NCBI GenBank assembly: GCA_905331475.1
Contig: CAJNYU010001987.1
Span: forward strand, 310,001-374,000
Source of the DNA: Rotaria socialis
Taxonomy: Eukaryota > Rotifera > Eurotatoria > Philodinida > Philodinidae
Length of the DNA: 64,000 bases
Direction: 5' to 3'
Shown here in pieces: positions 47,393 through 60,600 of this stretch. Within the stretch, counting starts at the first letter, position 1. Each line of letters opens with the position of its first letter. Both the position numbers and the translations under genes were made by a program. The notes under the pieces were generated by a model. It searched no databases, had not been told where the DNA came from, and worked only from the letters and a program-made list of their open reading frames with translations.

Positions 47393-47760
47393 TTGAATTG
47401 AAGGCATACATAGTCATGTATAGATAGAGAGATGGCATGTGGATTTCAATTGCGACATATTATTCAATATCATTGTAGATAGTTTTTATATCAAAAATGA
47501 GTATTGATGTTCATTGTTAGCTGATCTCACTTGGTCATCTATATTGTTCATCACTATCAAACTAATAGTGGAATCATATCGAATGACTTGTTTGAATCAT
47601 TTTACATACGTCAGCATAGCCACATATAAACCCTCGAACCACTGGATTTATTTCTAATTATTTGATATGAATCTTCCAGTATAGTTCATTACACAAAGAA
47701 TAATCCGTACAACATCAACTACGTTATGTTACTTGATTGATTGATTTGATAGTGCCCTAT

Positions 47761-47857
47761 TTTCCACAAAATATGACTCCGTAAATAAAAATCCACATTT
47801 GTGGTGGAAAACGAGACGATTCTTCTTTTCTGACCAAAAAGTGGAAATTTTTATTTA
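47761..47857. repeat. Nested inverted repeats
   Basis: TAAATAAAAATCCAC (47782-47796) pairs with GTGGAAATTTTTATTTA (47841-47857), and TTTCCACAAA (47761-47770) pairs with TTTGTGGTGGAAA (47798-47810). The two hairpins compete for the middle segment. Confidence 0.5.
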
Positions 47858-48729
47858 GAGATTTTCGAATTTGGAGATCATTTATAATAAAAAAATGAAA
47901 TGTATAAACTGCTACTCGGCACGATTATCTTATTCCTCCCATACTATATTCAGAAGAAACTTAGATACACAGGCACATTCTCAAGTTGAGCTGAAATATT
48001 AGAACAGAATTCTTTTTAAATTCGAAATTCTATGAATAAGAGAGCTAGTTTTTTTGTTATTTCTAAACTACTTTTAATTGCGATATACAAACGCTTGTGT
48101 TCTTTTTTCCTTGAATTCCATATCAGTAAATTAAGAACCGAGGTTGACAATTACTAAAATGTCTTTAATCATTTGCGACATTTCTTCATAGATATCCCTA
48201 TGGATCTGGAAACAATAGCTGATTTTTACATTGAAATCAAGCATAATAGCTCAGAATAGTATTTCTTGTCATTTTTCCTCATAAGAAAACAAACATTAAT
48301 ATCTTATTTTGTAAAAGAACAAAAATGATTAATTCAACTAAAACACAATACAGATGCTCAAAATTCGCGTGAATATATTCAATTTTTGATAGTTTTTATT
48401 TTCGTCATTAAAGTAAATACCACTGAACAATTTTCTTTTATGCTCCACCTCAATTTCATAGCTAGATGTCGCACAAAGACAATTCGTCGAAAGTTTGGTG
48501 TTTTGTGCAATCTATATTCATGATAAATTATTTCCAAATTTTTAATCGATAAAAAGCATTTATAACTCTAGAAATGAATAGAAAATCTTGTTTGGTTGAC
48601 TTCAATTATGACTGGTTATATACTTGCTCGTATGATTACACAGTCCTGATTTACGAGTCTCTATGTTCTGTTTTGTTTTGGGTTTTTACGAAAATGACAC
48701 TGTAAAATATTAAAAGGGAACTATCAAAT

Positions 48730-51700
48730 ATGTCTACAGCAGTTAGTGCATTCCGTTGGCTTGATATTCTTGAAAAAGAATTTGATAAATCATTTGTCGA
48801 TCTTGACTTATTACTTGGTGATATTGATCAAGATCAATCGGATATAACTGATGAAGGTCGAGCTAAAATGACTGTATTGAGTTCATGTTTCGCTCAACTA
48901 GCACATAAAGCACAAACTATTTCACAAACTAATGCTAAATTAGAAGTAAGTTTTATTTGTTTTAGTAGAAGTTTTTGGAAAAATGTTTTTCTATCAGGCC
49001 CAATTAATTGATATTCGGACAGAACTGATAGATGCTAAAGCTGATCGACAAGCATTAGAACAACAGTCGAAAGATATAATGCTTCAATTGCATGCCATAC
49101 AATTAGAATGTCAAACGTTAAAAAATCCAAGTGAAATTGAAGGTGCTGATACAATAAGAAAAAAATTGGTTTGTCGATTCTTCCTTTTTCTTTCTTCTAT
49201 AAGGTTTTACTTCAAGTTGAATGTTTATTTAGGAAGAACAAATATCTAAGCAGCGAGAAGAATTCAAACAAAATGTCACAGCTGAAATAAAAGCACAAGA
49301 ATTCGAAAAAGAAAACACTTCACTAAAAGCACAAATTGTTAATCTTCAATCTGAAATATATGGTTCGCGTTTAGCTGCAAAATATCTTGATAAAGAATTA
49401 GCTGGAAGGTGAATTATGTTTTTTTCTTCTATGATGGAAAGAAAAGTAGTATAATAAATCAATGAATCTTCTATGCAAAGCTATGTTAGAATAAATACTA
49501 GCTAATCGTTTCCATAGACTATTGGTAACGTGAAAATAGACGAGTCTTGTATAACATCATGCTTGATATATGTACGCAAAAAAAGGAGAGTATCCTTAAT
49601 TTGTTTGTAACTACATTTAATCATTATGCGATAAATTCCAAGTATAATTTCTTAGATTTTGATAGAAAAACAAGTTTGTGTGAGTGGACTCCTTAATTGC
49701 TTTCATAATTAAAATAGTTTATTTCCTGTCTAAATAAATTAGATAGATCTACTTGTTCCCTCATGCCATTGGTATTGAATCCCATGTGAATACTACGAAC
49801 ATGCCTTTCTTTTTTTTTTGTTTCGACCTGACCTAGAAAACTTAGATTATGTCGGATGGAACTTTTTTCAAGGGAAAACAAGAATTTGTTATGTCTATTT
49901 TCTTTATTCAGCGTCGATTGATGTTTTGGAAAGTTGTAAATTCATAGTTTCTCTTAATCTAAACGATGCAAGTACTTTTGAATAGTCTCCACATGTCACA
50001 GAGCCCTTATCAGACATCTGCCATTACGGCTTTTGATTACATATCAGAGCATAAGCAAGTTCATATATGAACATTAGTGTAGAATTCATTTCTGAACAAT
50101 AATCATTTTCTTCAACTACTTCTGAATGCGTAGTAATCGTCATAGTCTCACTATCATTAGAATATAATTGCTATTTGTCGGCTAACAAGGAGTTACAGAA
50201 AAACTAAATAATACTTAAGCCTGGATGATAAAACTGTGGCTGGTCGAAATAAAAATATTTTGAAAACCTGCGTTGATTTCTATCTACGAACTATAAATAG
50301 CGTCCAAGTCTACTACTAGACAGAGAAAGGGTGAGAACTCTATGTCGGATAACAAAGGCATTTCATATACAACTGATAAAGGTTGTTAGCAAACATTACA
50401 AACCCACGAACTTTCCAGTCAGCTTCGAATTATACCAACATACATATTTTTTTTTGCACCCCATAGATTCATATCAAACGATTGTAGAATGTCCTTACAG
50501 TATTATCTATGTTTACTGCTGTTAATAATTTTATAGTATTTAGTACAGCAATTCTTTCATGAACATATGCGTATTCCATTAAGTAATCGTTGCATTACAC
50601 ACTGCTAAATAGAAACCAAATTGCATTAAAAAAAAACAGAAGTACCAATAATATTTTATTGCTGGTACATCTCATATATTCCTCTACCAAAGCAATCAAC
50701 ATACATTTGCTTATCTCTTCTTCTCTTATTTTTAATAATAACAGCTCTTTAAAAACGAATCAACGATGTGCTAATGATTTAAACGTAACGATAATTATTT
50801 TTGACAGTAAACTCAACATATTAAAATTATCATTTATTTTGATAGCGAAAGTATTGATGCGAAAGCAATCTTGGCTAAATTTCCTCCATGTCTTCATCTT
50901 TCTTTATATCATTGGTCATCAATTTCCCTTAATAGATTACTCTAAGAAACCAAGCAGTAAAATAAATATTATTCTTAATAAATGGCATATTATTTATTTT
51001 CCATACGATATAGACAATAAACGTGTTCTATACTAAAATCTTCTCTTAAATAGAATCCAACAAATCCAATTACTTGGCCGTGATTTACGGGGAGCTGATC
51101 ATGAAAATTTATGGAATCAACTTGAAGCTGAAATACATTTACATCGTCATAAAACTGTTATACGTGCATGTCGTGGGCGAGATAAAGTTAATAAACCTTC
51201 AACGGTACCACCAGGACATGTAATGAGCATTTTGTTTTTGTTTTCAATTTATGATTTTATTTTTCTTAATTAGGATTTTAATACTTTGAAAAAAAGTCAT
51301 GGCGTAGGAGAAATTCGCACCATTGAACTTCATAAAGATGCTAAAGAAGCATTGGGAATATCCATAACAGGTGGTAAAGAACATGGTCTACCTATTCTGA
51401 TCTCGGAAATTCATGACGATGGTCCAGCATGGCGTTGTGGAAAACTCTACGTAGGAGATTCAATATTAGCTGTGAATAAACAAGATTTACGTGATGTGAA
51501 TCACAGAGAAGCTGTTCAAATCTTATCATCTGTTGTATGTAGATGAGAATTGAAAAACAAAATACTATAGTTTAATATTTTTATTTTTGAACTAGAAAGG
51601 AGATATAACATTGACCGTTGTTTTTGTTGCACCAGATGATAGCGACGATGAAGATCTATCAAATTGTGATCCTGAAAATCATTTAAAATATAAATTTATT

Positions 51701-52014
51701 AGCGAAGAAACTGGAAATAATCATCGTATTGAACCGAAACGTTCTTCATCAAGTGACATTGAGTCAATTCAGCGTATTAAAGAGCTATCTGTATCGAATG
51801 GAAATCAAAGAAAACATATTTTGGAGCAAATAGATGGAGCTGATACAGTCAGTATTGATAGTTATCCAAGGTAATGAATCAAATTTGTGTTTCTTTTCTT
51901 TGTCGTCTATGGATTTCTTTTTTTTCTTCTAGAGATAGCCCATCAGTGATCGACAGATATCTTAAACATACACAACAATATTTACCAGTTAAACGTACCG
52001 ACTCCAAAGAGTGA
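48730..52014 (+). CDS. GOPC: GOPC-like Golgi PDZ and coiled-coil protein
   Basis: Golgi adaptor (also PIST/CAL) that binds C-terminal tails of membrane proteins and small GTPases to control their trafficking or lysosomal delivery. Seven exons: 48730-48945, 48998-49168, 49233-49408, 51054-51219, 51274-51534, 51596-51870, 51933-52014; 1347 nt, 448 aa (human 462). The start [21 protein letters not shown] is family-typical. Two coiled coils cover about aa 60-190 (heptads through [19 protein letters not shown] and [17 protein letters not shown]). A single PDZ domain, about aa 255-340, has the ligand loop [13 protein letters not shown], then [25 protein letters not shown] and [10 protein letters not shown]. 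The tail is acidic and polar. Intron 3 is 1645 nt, far longer than the others, with nothing recognisable inside. Confidence 0.92.
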
Positions 52015-54630
52015 TCATTATCTAGGCAATTGATGAGGAACTTTCATCTCATTTCTTTTTTTGTCTCTTAATTATTTATAAAACATTGTTATTGCATAAT
52101 TTTAACCGGTAGAAATCCAGCGGAAAATTAAAAAAATAAACTGTATGTGATAGACGATCTTTTTAATATATTTGTTCTTAACTCATATCGTTTCATTTGT
52201 CGCTTTTTCTCTCTAATTAAATATACACACATATATATATATATATATATACATAAACATCGTATTTAAAAATATTGTTGTCTGTGACTATATTTATTTA
52301 ATATAGAATTTTCTCGTTTTATTTAACGAAAGCGTTTTTTTTCTGACTCTCGTCAATCGTCAACAAATGAGAGCCAACAAAACGTGACCATTATAATTTC
52401 TATCTATATTATTAAGATATGATAGTCATTAACTGAAAGAATGCACGTGTTGATGTATGCGAATAGCAAATACAAATCAATATCTAACATCAGTTTTGCA
52501 TTAAGGCTTAATCAAAATTTTTGCTTGACAAGCAAATAGAAAAAAAAAGAAAAAGAACAAAAAAATCTTTGCAAGTCTTCTAATGACTGCTGATCACACA
52601 ATCGTTTTTTTTTTGTATGAAATATATTTAGGTTTTGTTCTATTTGGCTTGCACGATATTCGATTTCAAGAATCAAGTTATAAAGGTAAAGTGCAAATAT
52701 GCCGAAAAAATGATAAATAAGTAAAAGTCGTGATAAAAATGATATTTGAACAACTGTAAATTCCATTGATTATTGAATTTCTGCATAAAGTAAATAAATA
52801 TTTTTATGTTATCTTTTATAATATTCTTCTTAATCGCCGAAACGTTTGGTAGACAACTGTTATATCGTAACAGGTTGTTTCTTTTCAGTTTCTTCTCGAC
52901 GACTATTTTCCTTATTATATAGATAGATTATGAACGATAAAAGTGGTCAGCACCTACTAAACAGAGTACAGAGAACAGACAAATATATGTATACTAGTAC
53001 ACTGCTATATATTTATTCTCAATGTCTTAAGAACTAATGACGATGATCGTCAGTAACTAAGCAAAACATACATCATAGGAGCTTTCGAAAAAAGACTATT
53101 GTTCCTGGTATTTTGTAAGCTTCGCATCGTGTCTCATCCCATTCCATCATCTGATAAGAACGTGTACGCCAGCGTTCTAAATCATCCAAATGTTCTTTTG
53201 TTTTTTTTTCTTTCGTTCCATCTAGATCAACTCTATTTTTTATTAGTTTTTTTTGTTTTGTTTTTATATTTAGATGGCACGATCATCGTTTTTTAGTCTT
53301 TTTCATGCATGCAGATGAAAATTTGACCAATAAATGAGTTAGATCAATGTCTAACATCAATCAGGATTAGAGTCACTGACTTCATTTTTCTTGATTACTT
53401 TCTATTATATTATTTTCAAATCCATAGGAAATAACTCCATACTAATACTAGTACCTGTATTTATAATTCGTTTACATATCAATGTAGATAGAGTACACGT
53501 CAATATGATAAATGATAACGACCGTTAACATTGCTAAAAACAGTTTTTCTCTTTTTTTTACAATAGCATAGTAAGATATTTAGTTAGTGTCTGCCTTCTT
53601 TATCTTTATAGGGAGAACAATAATGAGACTTTAGGTAGAATATTCTCTCTTACGAGAAAAAATATAAGGCTAAGAAGAGACATAAATCATTTATGCTAAA
53701 AACATCTCTTCCGCAGACGATAGAAAGCAATCATAAACTTCTTCGTTGATGATTATTATAGATACGACTAAAAGAAAAAATTTACATTTTATATGCAATA
53801 GAACAGTGCCATTTTATGCATCTGTCCTTTGCTATTTGTTCTAGAATAAGATTAAGTTAGATCATCATGCAAACACGTTCGCTTCCAAAGCCTACGCATA
53901 CATACATTCATACAAACTAAGAATTGCACGTTTATACATTCATACCGGAGTAAAACATTAAAGTAAGAAAGAAGAAGAAAAAACGATATGTTCTCTAATA
54001 ATACCCCTAACGTGAGAATGATATACTATTAGTAAATAAATCATACGCTCAGACATAAAGACATCATCTCCGTTGTTAATTTAATGTGCATTAGAAGGTC
54101 GGTTCCTTATCGCTGTTTTTTGTCTCCAGTGTTTTATCTAGATTTTTCACTCCCGGGAGGGCAGGCAAAAGTTTTTTAAGGGACTAACTGCCATGAGTAA
54201 TATCAAGCCTATCATACTGATGCGTTCGAAAGATCTGTGTTTTGTAAGTCATATAAAAGTTAATTATTTATTTCATTTTTCTCGGGAGGGCAAAATGTTC
54301 ATTGCCTTTCCGTCGGATAAAAAACTGTTTGTCTCGTAATAAATCGTGATATATTTTATTATTAAAACTTCGTAATTTTTATTCTGATTCTTCTCTTTCT
54401 TTCTTCTTCTTTCTATACCTAAAGCCCTTTTCTAAAAATAAAAATAATTCTTATATTCTTGATATCTGCTTTAGTCATTCTATGCTTGCGTGTGCATAAT
54501 CAGTTGGAAGATTTATTTATTTTATCTAGAAATATCAATTCATCGGTATGTATTAAAATTTTAGGAATTGAATGAAGCCTCAATGTGCTGAAAAGTCTAC
54601 CAATACCATTGATTAAAATATCGATTTATC
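52015..54630. other. Gene-free interval before ADCY10
   Basis: Contains the GOPC 3' UTR and the ADCY10 5' region. A TCGGGAGGGCA-type 11-mer occurs twice, at about 54154 and 54284, both unusually GC-rich. An acceptor-like TTTTAG at 54563-54564 lies 67 nt before the ATG. No coding exon found. Confidence 0.5.
52231..52252. repeat. TA microsatellite
   Basis: Uninterrupted AT dinucleotides in the GOPC 3' flank. Confidence 0.85.
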
Positions 54631-57600
54631 ATGCACCAACGACCTGAAACCATTCATCCGGAAAGGAAAGCATCATCAATAAACAGGCATCTGAATAACG
54701 GCTGGCGACAAAAGTCATTACGACAAACACATTCTCGTGGTTTACCATTGTTGGTTAAAGAAACTGTAAACATGGTTGCTAAGACTTTACAATTAACTAA
54801 TTCGATGGCTGTTGTAAATGAACACACCATCGAGCGAAACCATGAACAAGAAGACAACGATGATAGCGATAATGATAGATTAGATATTGGACAAAACGTA
54901 CAAGCACATATTCCAGATATTGTTCTAAATAATTTAAGTGACTTAATTGATCGGAAAGGTCTTATATCTATACCCAATGAACATAAATATGATCATTCCA
55001 CATTATTATTTCTTGATGTATCCGGTTTTACATCTTTAACAGAACAATATTCAAACGCTACAAATTTAGGAATCGATCAATTGACGCGAACATTAAATTC
55101 TTACTTTGAAAAAGTTGTTTTTGAAATCTTAACACATGGAGGTGATATATATAAATTTGCTGGTGATGCTATACTCGCATTGTGGACAAAAGAAACGATG
55201 GGCCCACAACAAGCATTAACATGTGCATTACAATTGCAACAAGAGTGTGGTGCTTATGAAACAGATGTTGGTGTTATACTACGTCTTAAAGTAGCACTTG
55301 CCTATGGACCTGTTTGTGCTGTATTCGTTGGCATAGATGAGTTTAAACATTATCTATTAACGGGCAATTGTGTTAAAGATGTTAATATGTGTGAACAATT
55401 ATGTGAACCTGGTGATATTATATTAACAAAAGCTGTTTACGAACGATTACAGTCAATACCGTTCGATTGTAAATTTGTACCTGTTAGTGAAGATATCGAT
55501 CCTAAACATGAACACATCGCTGTAAAATATTCACAAGCAAAACCTTCATCAGATTCTGATTCTGATTCCAACGAACATATGAAAAATTCAACCGTGATGC
55601 ATGACAAGCGAGTATGTAATCAATCATGATTTGTTATAAACTTTAGATACGATCTAAGATTTCTCTCTATGATAAAAAGGATGCAAATTAATACGAAGAA
55701 ACAATTTGTTAGATTTATCAAAATTCGATTCTTCTCAGTAAGATAAACATTGAAGAAAAACCAAAACACCATTTCATAGTTTCTATGCGTTTATAAGCTT
55801 TTTGATAGAGCATCTCAATGAGAAAATTTATCATGTCATTTTTTTCGATTTGATCATGTACTTGCCTCAAGTATTGTCTGGCATATATTATCATGAAGTG
55901 AACGAGTCCTCCAAGAGACAGATCTAATTATTCGAAAGATAGAAGTCTATCAAATATATATATATATATATATATATGTTGTGGTCAAAATTCAAATCCA
56001 GTCAAATTTAAAATTTGCCCAATATAATCTCAGTTAAAATTCTAATTTCGATTTTCGCTAAAGAAATTGTTGCTTCTTTATGTTTTTTTCTTTAGTTTAT
56101 TTTGCTCATCAAAAGGAATTTCCGATTTCGTCTAGTCAAAATCGAAATTAGAATTCAAATTTAAAATTTGACTGGATCTGAATTTTGACCACAAGATATA
56201 TTCAGAAAATAACTGTATCGAAATAATAACAAAAATAAAATCCGACTATGATAAGATCTATCTACTGTTATTTAGTTGATCGGCAGACTTTCCTCTTTCA
56301 AAACAAAACATTTTGCTGTCATGCTAATATTACAATGCTTAGGAATACATATGAGCATTCTTTCTGCGACCTTGCACCGCTTAATAATTGACATAAAAAA
56401 AAAGTTAACCTACAAAACTACATTAGGTTTATTAAATTTTGAATTCATTTATCATAATGATAATTTTCGTCTTTGCAGTCTATGACCTTAGCAAAATTCA
56501 TTATTTAGATTATTTTGATCTCCAGCAATATAATAATCCTCTTATCGTGAATGGGTTCGTTTCTTTTCTTTTCATCAATATGCTTGATGCCCTCCCTATT
56601 TCTATTTTCAATTCTTTTCTTGATAAAAGAAAAAATTCTTCTAACTTAATTTCAGTCGATTTCGACATACAATTAATAACTCAGTTATTGTACTAAAGTG
56701 TAGCTCCGATGATGCTGTCAGTCTTAATTCAAGTGAATCTCATCAGGCAAAAAAACGTTAATAAAAGCTAACATCTTGTCATGAATCTTCTTTTTTTTGA
56801 ACACGAAATATCTAAATGTAATAAGAATTCTAGAAGAATTATCGGAACAACGACACAAACATAGTTATTCTCATGAGACACACACTACACTTGTGTGTAC
56901 ATAGAGTTAGAATTTGATTTAGTTTGTCTTCAAAAACAAAAATACAAACGAATATTCCAGCGAGATAAAAATTTCTAATCAAAATCAGACCAGTTAGGAA
57001 ATCCTAGGAGAAAGAAAAGAAAAGCATGCTAACAAATCTCAAAATTAACTATTAAAAATGAGATTCGATTAATTTCTGTCGAATCAATAAAATAAATCGT
57101 GTAAATCAAACCTTAGAAAATTCAGATTATCGTTATACATGTCCGTTGAGTAAAATAACTCATCTTTAACAATCATATACTTTTATACAAGGATTTCCCG
57201 ATAGAAATAAACTCATCAAGATAGATTATACCATGAATACTTTGATTAATTATTCCTCTGAGATAAAACTAATCAATAGAGAATTTTATTCATGAGTTTT
57301 GCATTCTACCTAGGATACGTTGAACCAAGACATCGTCCTTGATAATAATTACAATGATTTATCTGACCATAATTTGTCTAATGATGAACTTAATCTTAAA
57401 ATTAATGTATTAATAAAATCATTTTTGCTACATTGTGTTCGTCAACGTATTGAACGTAAACAATCATTGGATTACTTATCTGAATTACGTCGTGTAACAA
57501 TATCATTCATTAATCTTGATATAACAAATGAACATACAATAAATGATAATTTACATGAAAATATAAATAAAATATTTGTTCAAATCTATGAATCAACTAA

Positions 57601-60600
57601 AATGATGGGTGGAGTTCTAACGAAAGCATTATTGTTTGATAAAGGTTTTTCATTTCTATGTGTTTTTGGTTTACCTGGCTATAAACAAGGCGATGATACA
57701 GCGAATGCACTTAAATGTGCTCAAATGATTCATTCAACGATTCGAGAGCAATGCCAATTCGTTGATAAATGTTCAATTGGTGTAAATAATGATACAGATT
57801 CTTTTTGTTTTGTCTAGAAAACACATTTTTACATTTTCGTTAGGTTAGGTGACAACTGGTCTTACGTATTGTGGTGTCGTCGGACATGAAGCACGTTGTG
57901 AATACACAGTGATCGGTCGAAAAGTGAATATGGCGGCACGTTTAATGTGTAATTATCCAAATTTAATCTCGTGTGATCAAGAAACATACTATAATTCACG
58001 TTTAATTAGTCGACTATTTCAAAAATTACCTGCTAAAACTTTAAAAGTAAGATAATAAGAGAAACTTTGGGATTTATGATGTTTTTTTCTCTCTGTAAGG
58101 GAATGACTAATGTCGGAGTCATTTGGCAATATGGCGACTATCCTGATGTACCACAAATAATTGAATCAAGTCGAACTTTAAGTCTTCAATTCAATGAAAT
58201 TAAACAAGAAAATTATCCATTATTAGGAAGAAGAATGGAACTAATGATTGTTGCAGCACAAATCATGCTACTTGATGAACCAGTTAATAGTAAAAACAGA
58301 CGAAGAGATCTTGCTGCTTTAATATTTGAAGGTTAGAAAATCGACTTAACTTATTCGATTAACATAATATTCACGTCTACTAGTAGTATTCAGAATTTTT
58401 CAGAACAAATTGCTTTTCAATAGTTTCTAGCTAAAATTAGATCAATATAATTATAGGTCAAGTATCGTCATTCGAAAAAACACTTGATAGAATGACGAAT
58501 AATTTAGAGTGAAGGGTCTAAGCGTGTTTCACCTTTCATAATTGTTTATGCTTCACGATAATCTACTTCATACACTTAAATCTTAAGGAATTCTATTGTG
58601 TTTCATGATGATTAGATTTTTTTTAAATAAAATTTTCATCATAGGTGAAGATAAAATTGGTCGAAGTCGTCTGTTACAATTTATAGCTAATGCATTAGAA
58701 AGCTCAACAAATGTTCATAATTCACCAGCTTTTACTTATTCTAATGAAACCTACATTCCAACTGATACAACGAGGAATAGTAATAATAACATTCTACCAA
58801 TAAATGCTAATGTTCCAGAACCAAGATCATCAATAACGACGAATGCAAGTGATTTAGGAGTAAATAAAAAACTATCTATACAAGTTATTAATTATCGTTG
58901 TCAATTCGAACAACGTTTCAATGAATTTGGTTTACTACGTTCATTGTTACGACAATTATTACAATTTCAAAATGATAAAAGTCAATATGAATGCGAACAA
59001 TACCTTTTACGTTTATTCGATATCAATAAAGCAAATGATTTACATCTAAGACGCAATTTATTCCTATTAAATGATTTACTCGATGTTCGATTTCGTCGTA
59101 GTCATATTGAAACAGACAGTGTTAATGAAACTAATTTAGCTAAGACTTATGAAGTCAATCTCAATGAATTAATTTTACATATTTTAAATAAACTTATTGA
59201 TCAAACAAATAACACTGCAGAATTAACTGTACCAACAACAGGGGGCAACATGGTAAATATGCCAAGGTAAATTCAAGTTCTTCAATATTCTATAACTTCT
59301 TTAAAGTTACTAAAAAATTGGATTTTCTACAACAATTTACAGTTCGATTTAATTGGATATATTACAGTTCAAAAGTTTGCAAAACGGAGATATTATATTA
59401 GAAATAGTTAAATTACGAAAGTTTTAGATTTTCTCATTGTTCATATCCTAAGATATGTCTTTTGCACAGTTCAAATCATAGATGTCCATGGCGGCGCGGT
59501 AGCGGGATGGCAGCGGCAGATTTTCACCCGCGATGAACATTTATGGTTCAAATGTACTTTCAAGTCGAAATATCAAAAAGCCCCTTTTTTGTTGAACAAT
59601 GGAATGAAAATCTAATAATATTCATAGCTAACCTATAAGATGATTTTAAGATTGCATCTTGATTGCTGTAGTTCTAGAGTTTTTATCTCAAAGACACATA
59701 GTTTCCATTTACAGTACATTTTTTCACAACCCTTGTTCTAGTTCAAATGGTCTTCAATCTCATACTTCATTCAGTTCAACAACAAGTTTTATTGGATCGA
59801 TTCCAACAGTATCAAAAATTATATTTATAATCGATGATATTCATTTTGCTGATGAAAGTTCTCTGAAACATTTACTTACATTAGGTAGTCATAGTAAATC
59901 ACTATTAATTCTTTCAATGAAACCACCTAGAAATAATCAAAATGACGGTTCAATATCAAATATGCTCCAATCAATAAGTACAGATTCACATGTTTATCTT
60001 CGCCGACTACCTGGCTTAGAATTACGTTATTTAGCAACACTCGGTAGGTCAAAATTGGCTGTTTTGGTGCCTACAACATTTCTCTCTTTCATTTCTAGGA
60101 TGTCAAATGTTATGTGTTCATCGAGTTCCATCGAAAGTTGTTAAAGTATTTAATGAAAGTTGTAATGGAATTCCTGGGTTTTGTGAACAAATTTTACTTG
60201 ATTTATTACGTAAAGATAAAATCTATATCATCGATGAAGACGGCGAAGACGGTGATCAAAGACATGATGAAGATTTAAATCTAACTGAGGGCGATGCTGA
60301 TAAACTTCTATTAAATAATCGAGCCAAAATCGGTCTATTTAAAACACTTTTTTCACGTCGAAAACAATCAATATCAGTTGAACAACGTTTCAATGAACGT
60401 GCATTTTCTCGTATATGCGTATTACGTAATCCCGATGAAAATGATTTTAATGCTGATTGTCAACAAAATTTTCAAAATTATATTATGTGTCGTATCGATC
60501 GGTTATCCGAAGGTGAAAGTCTTCTCGTAAAAATTGCTGCTATTATAGGTAATACATTTTCGCGAATGTTTTTATGGCATTTAGTTGATCCGCAATCAAA

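Larger units (their letters stand above)
45287..48729. other. Gene-free interval between MON2 and GOPC
   Basis: These two genes are head-to-head over 3.4 kb. I find no exon chain. The interval contains the fold-back element and two short hairpins listed separately; the rest is AT-rich with no visible feature. Confidence 0.55.

Noticed and set aside
50590..51036. 148-codon plus-strand ORF
   Set aside because: Lies inside GOPC intron 3, composition is that of AT-rich noncoding DNA, no domain or exon partner.
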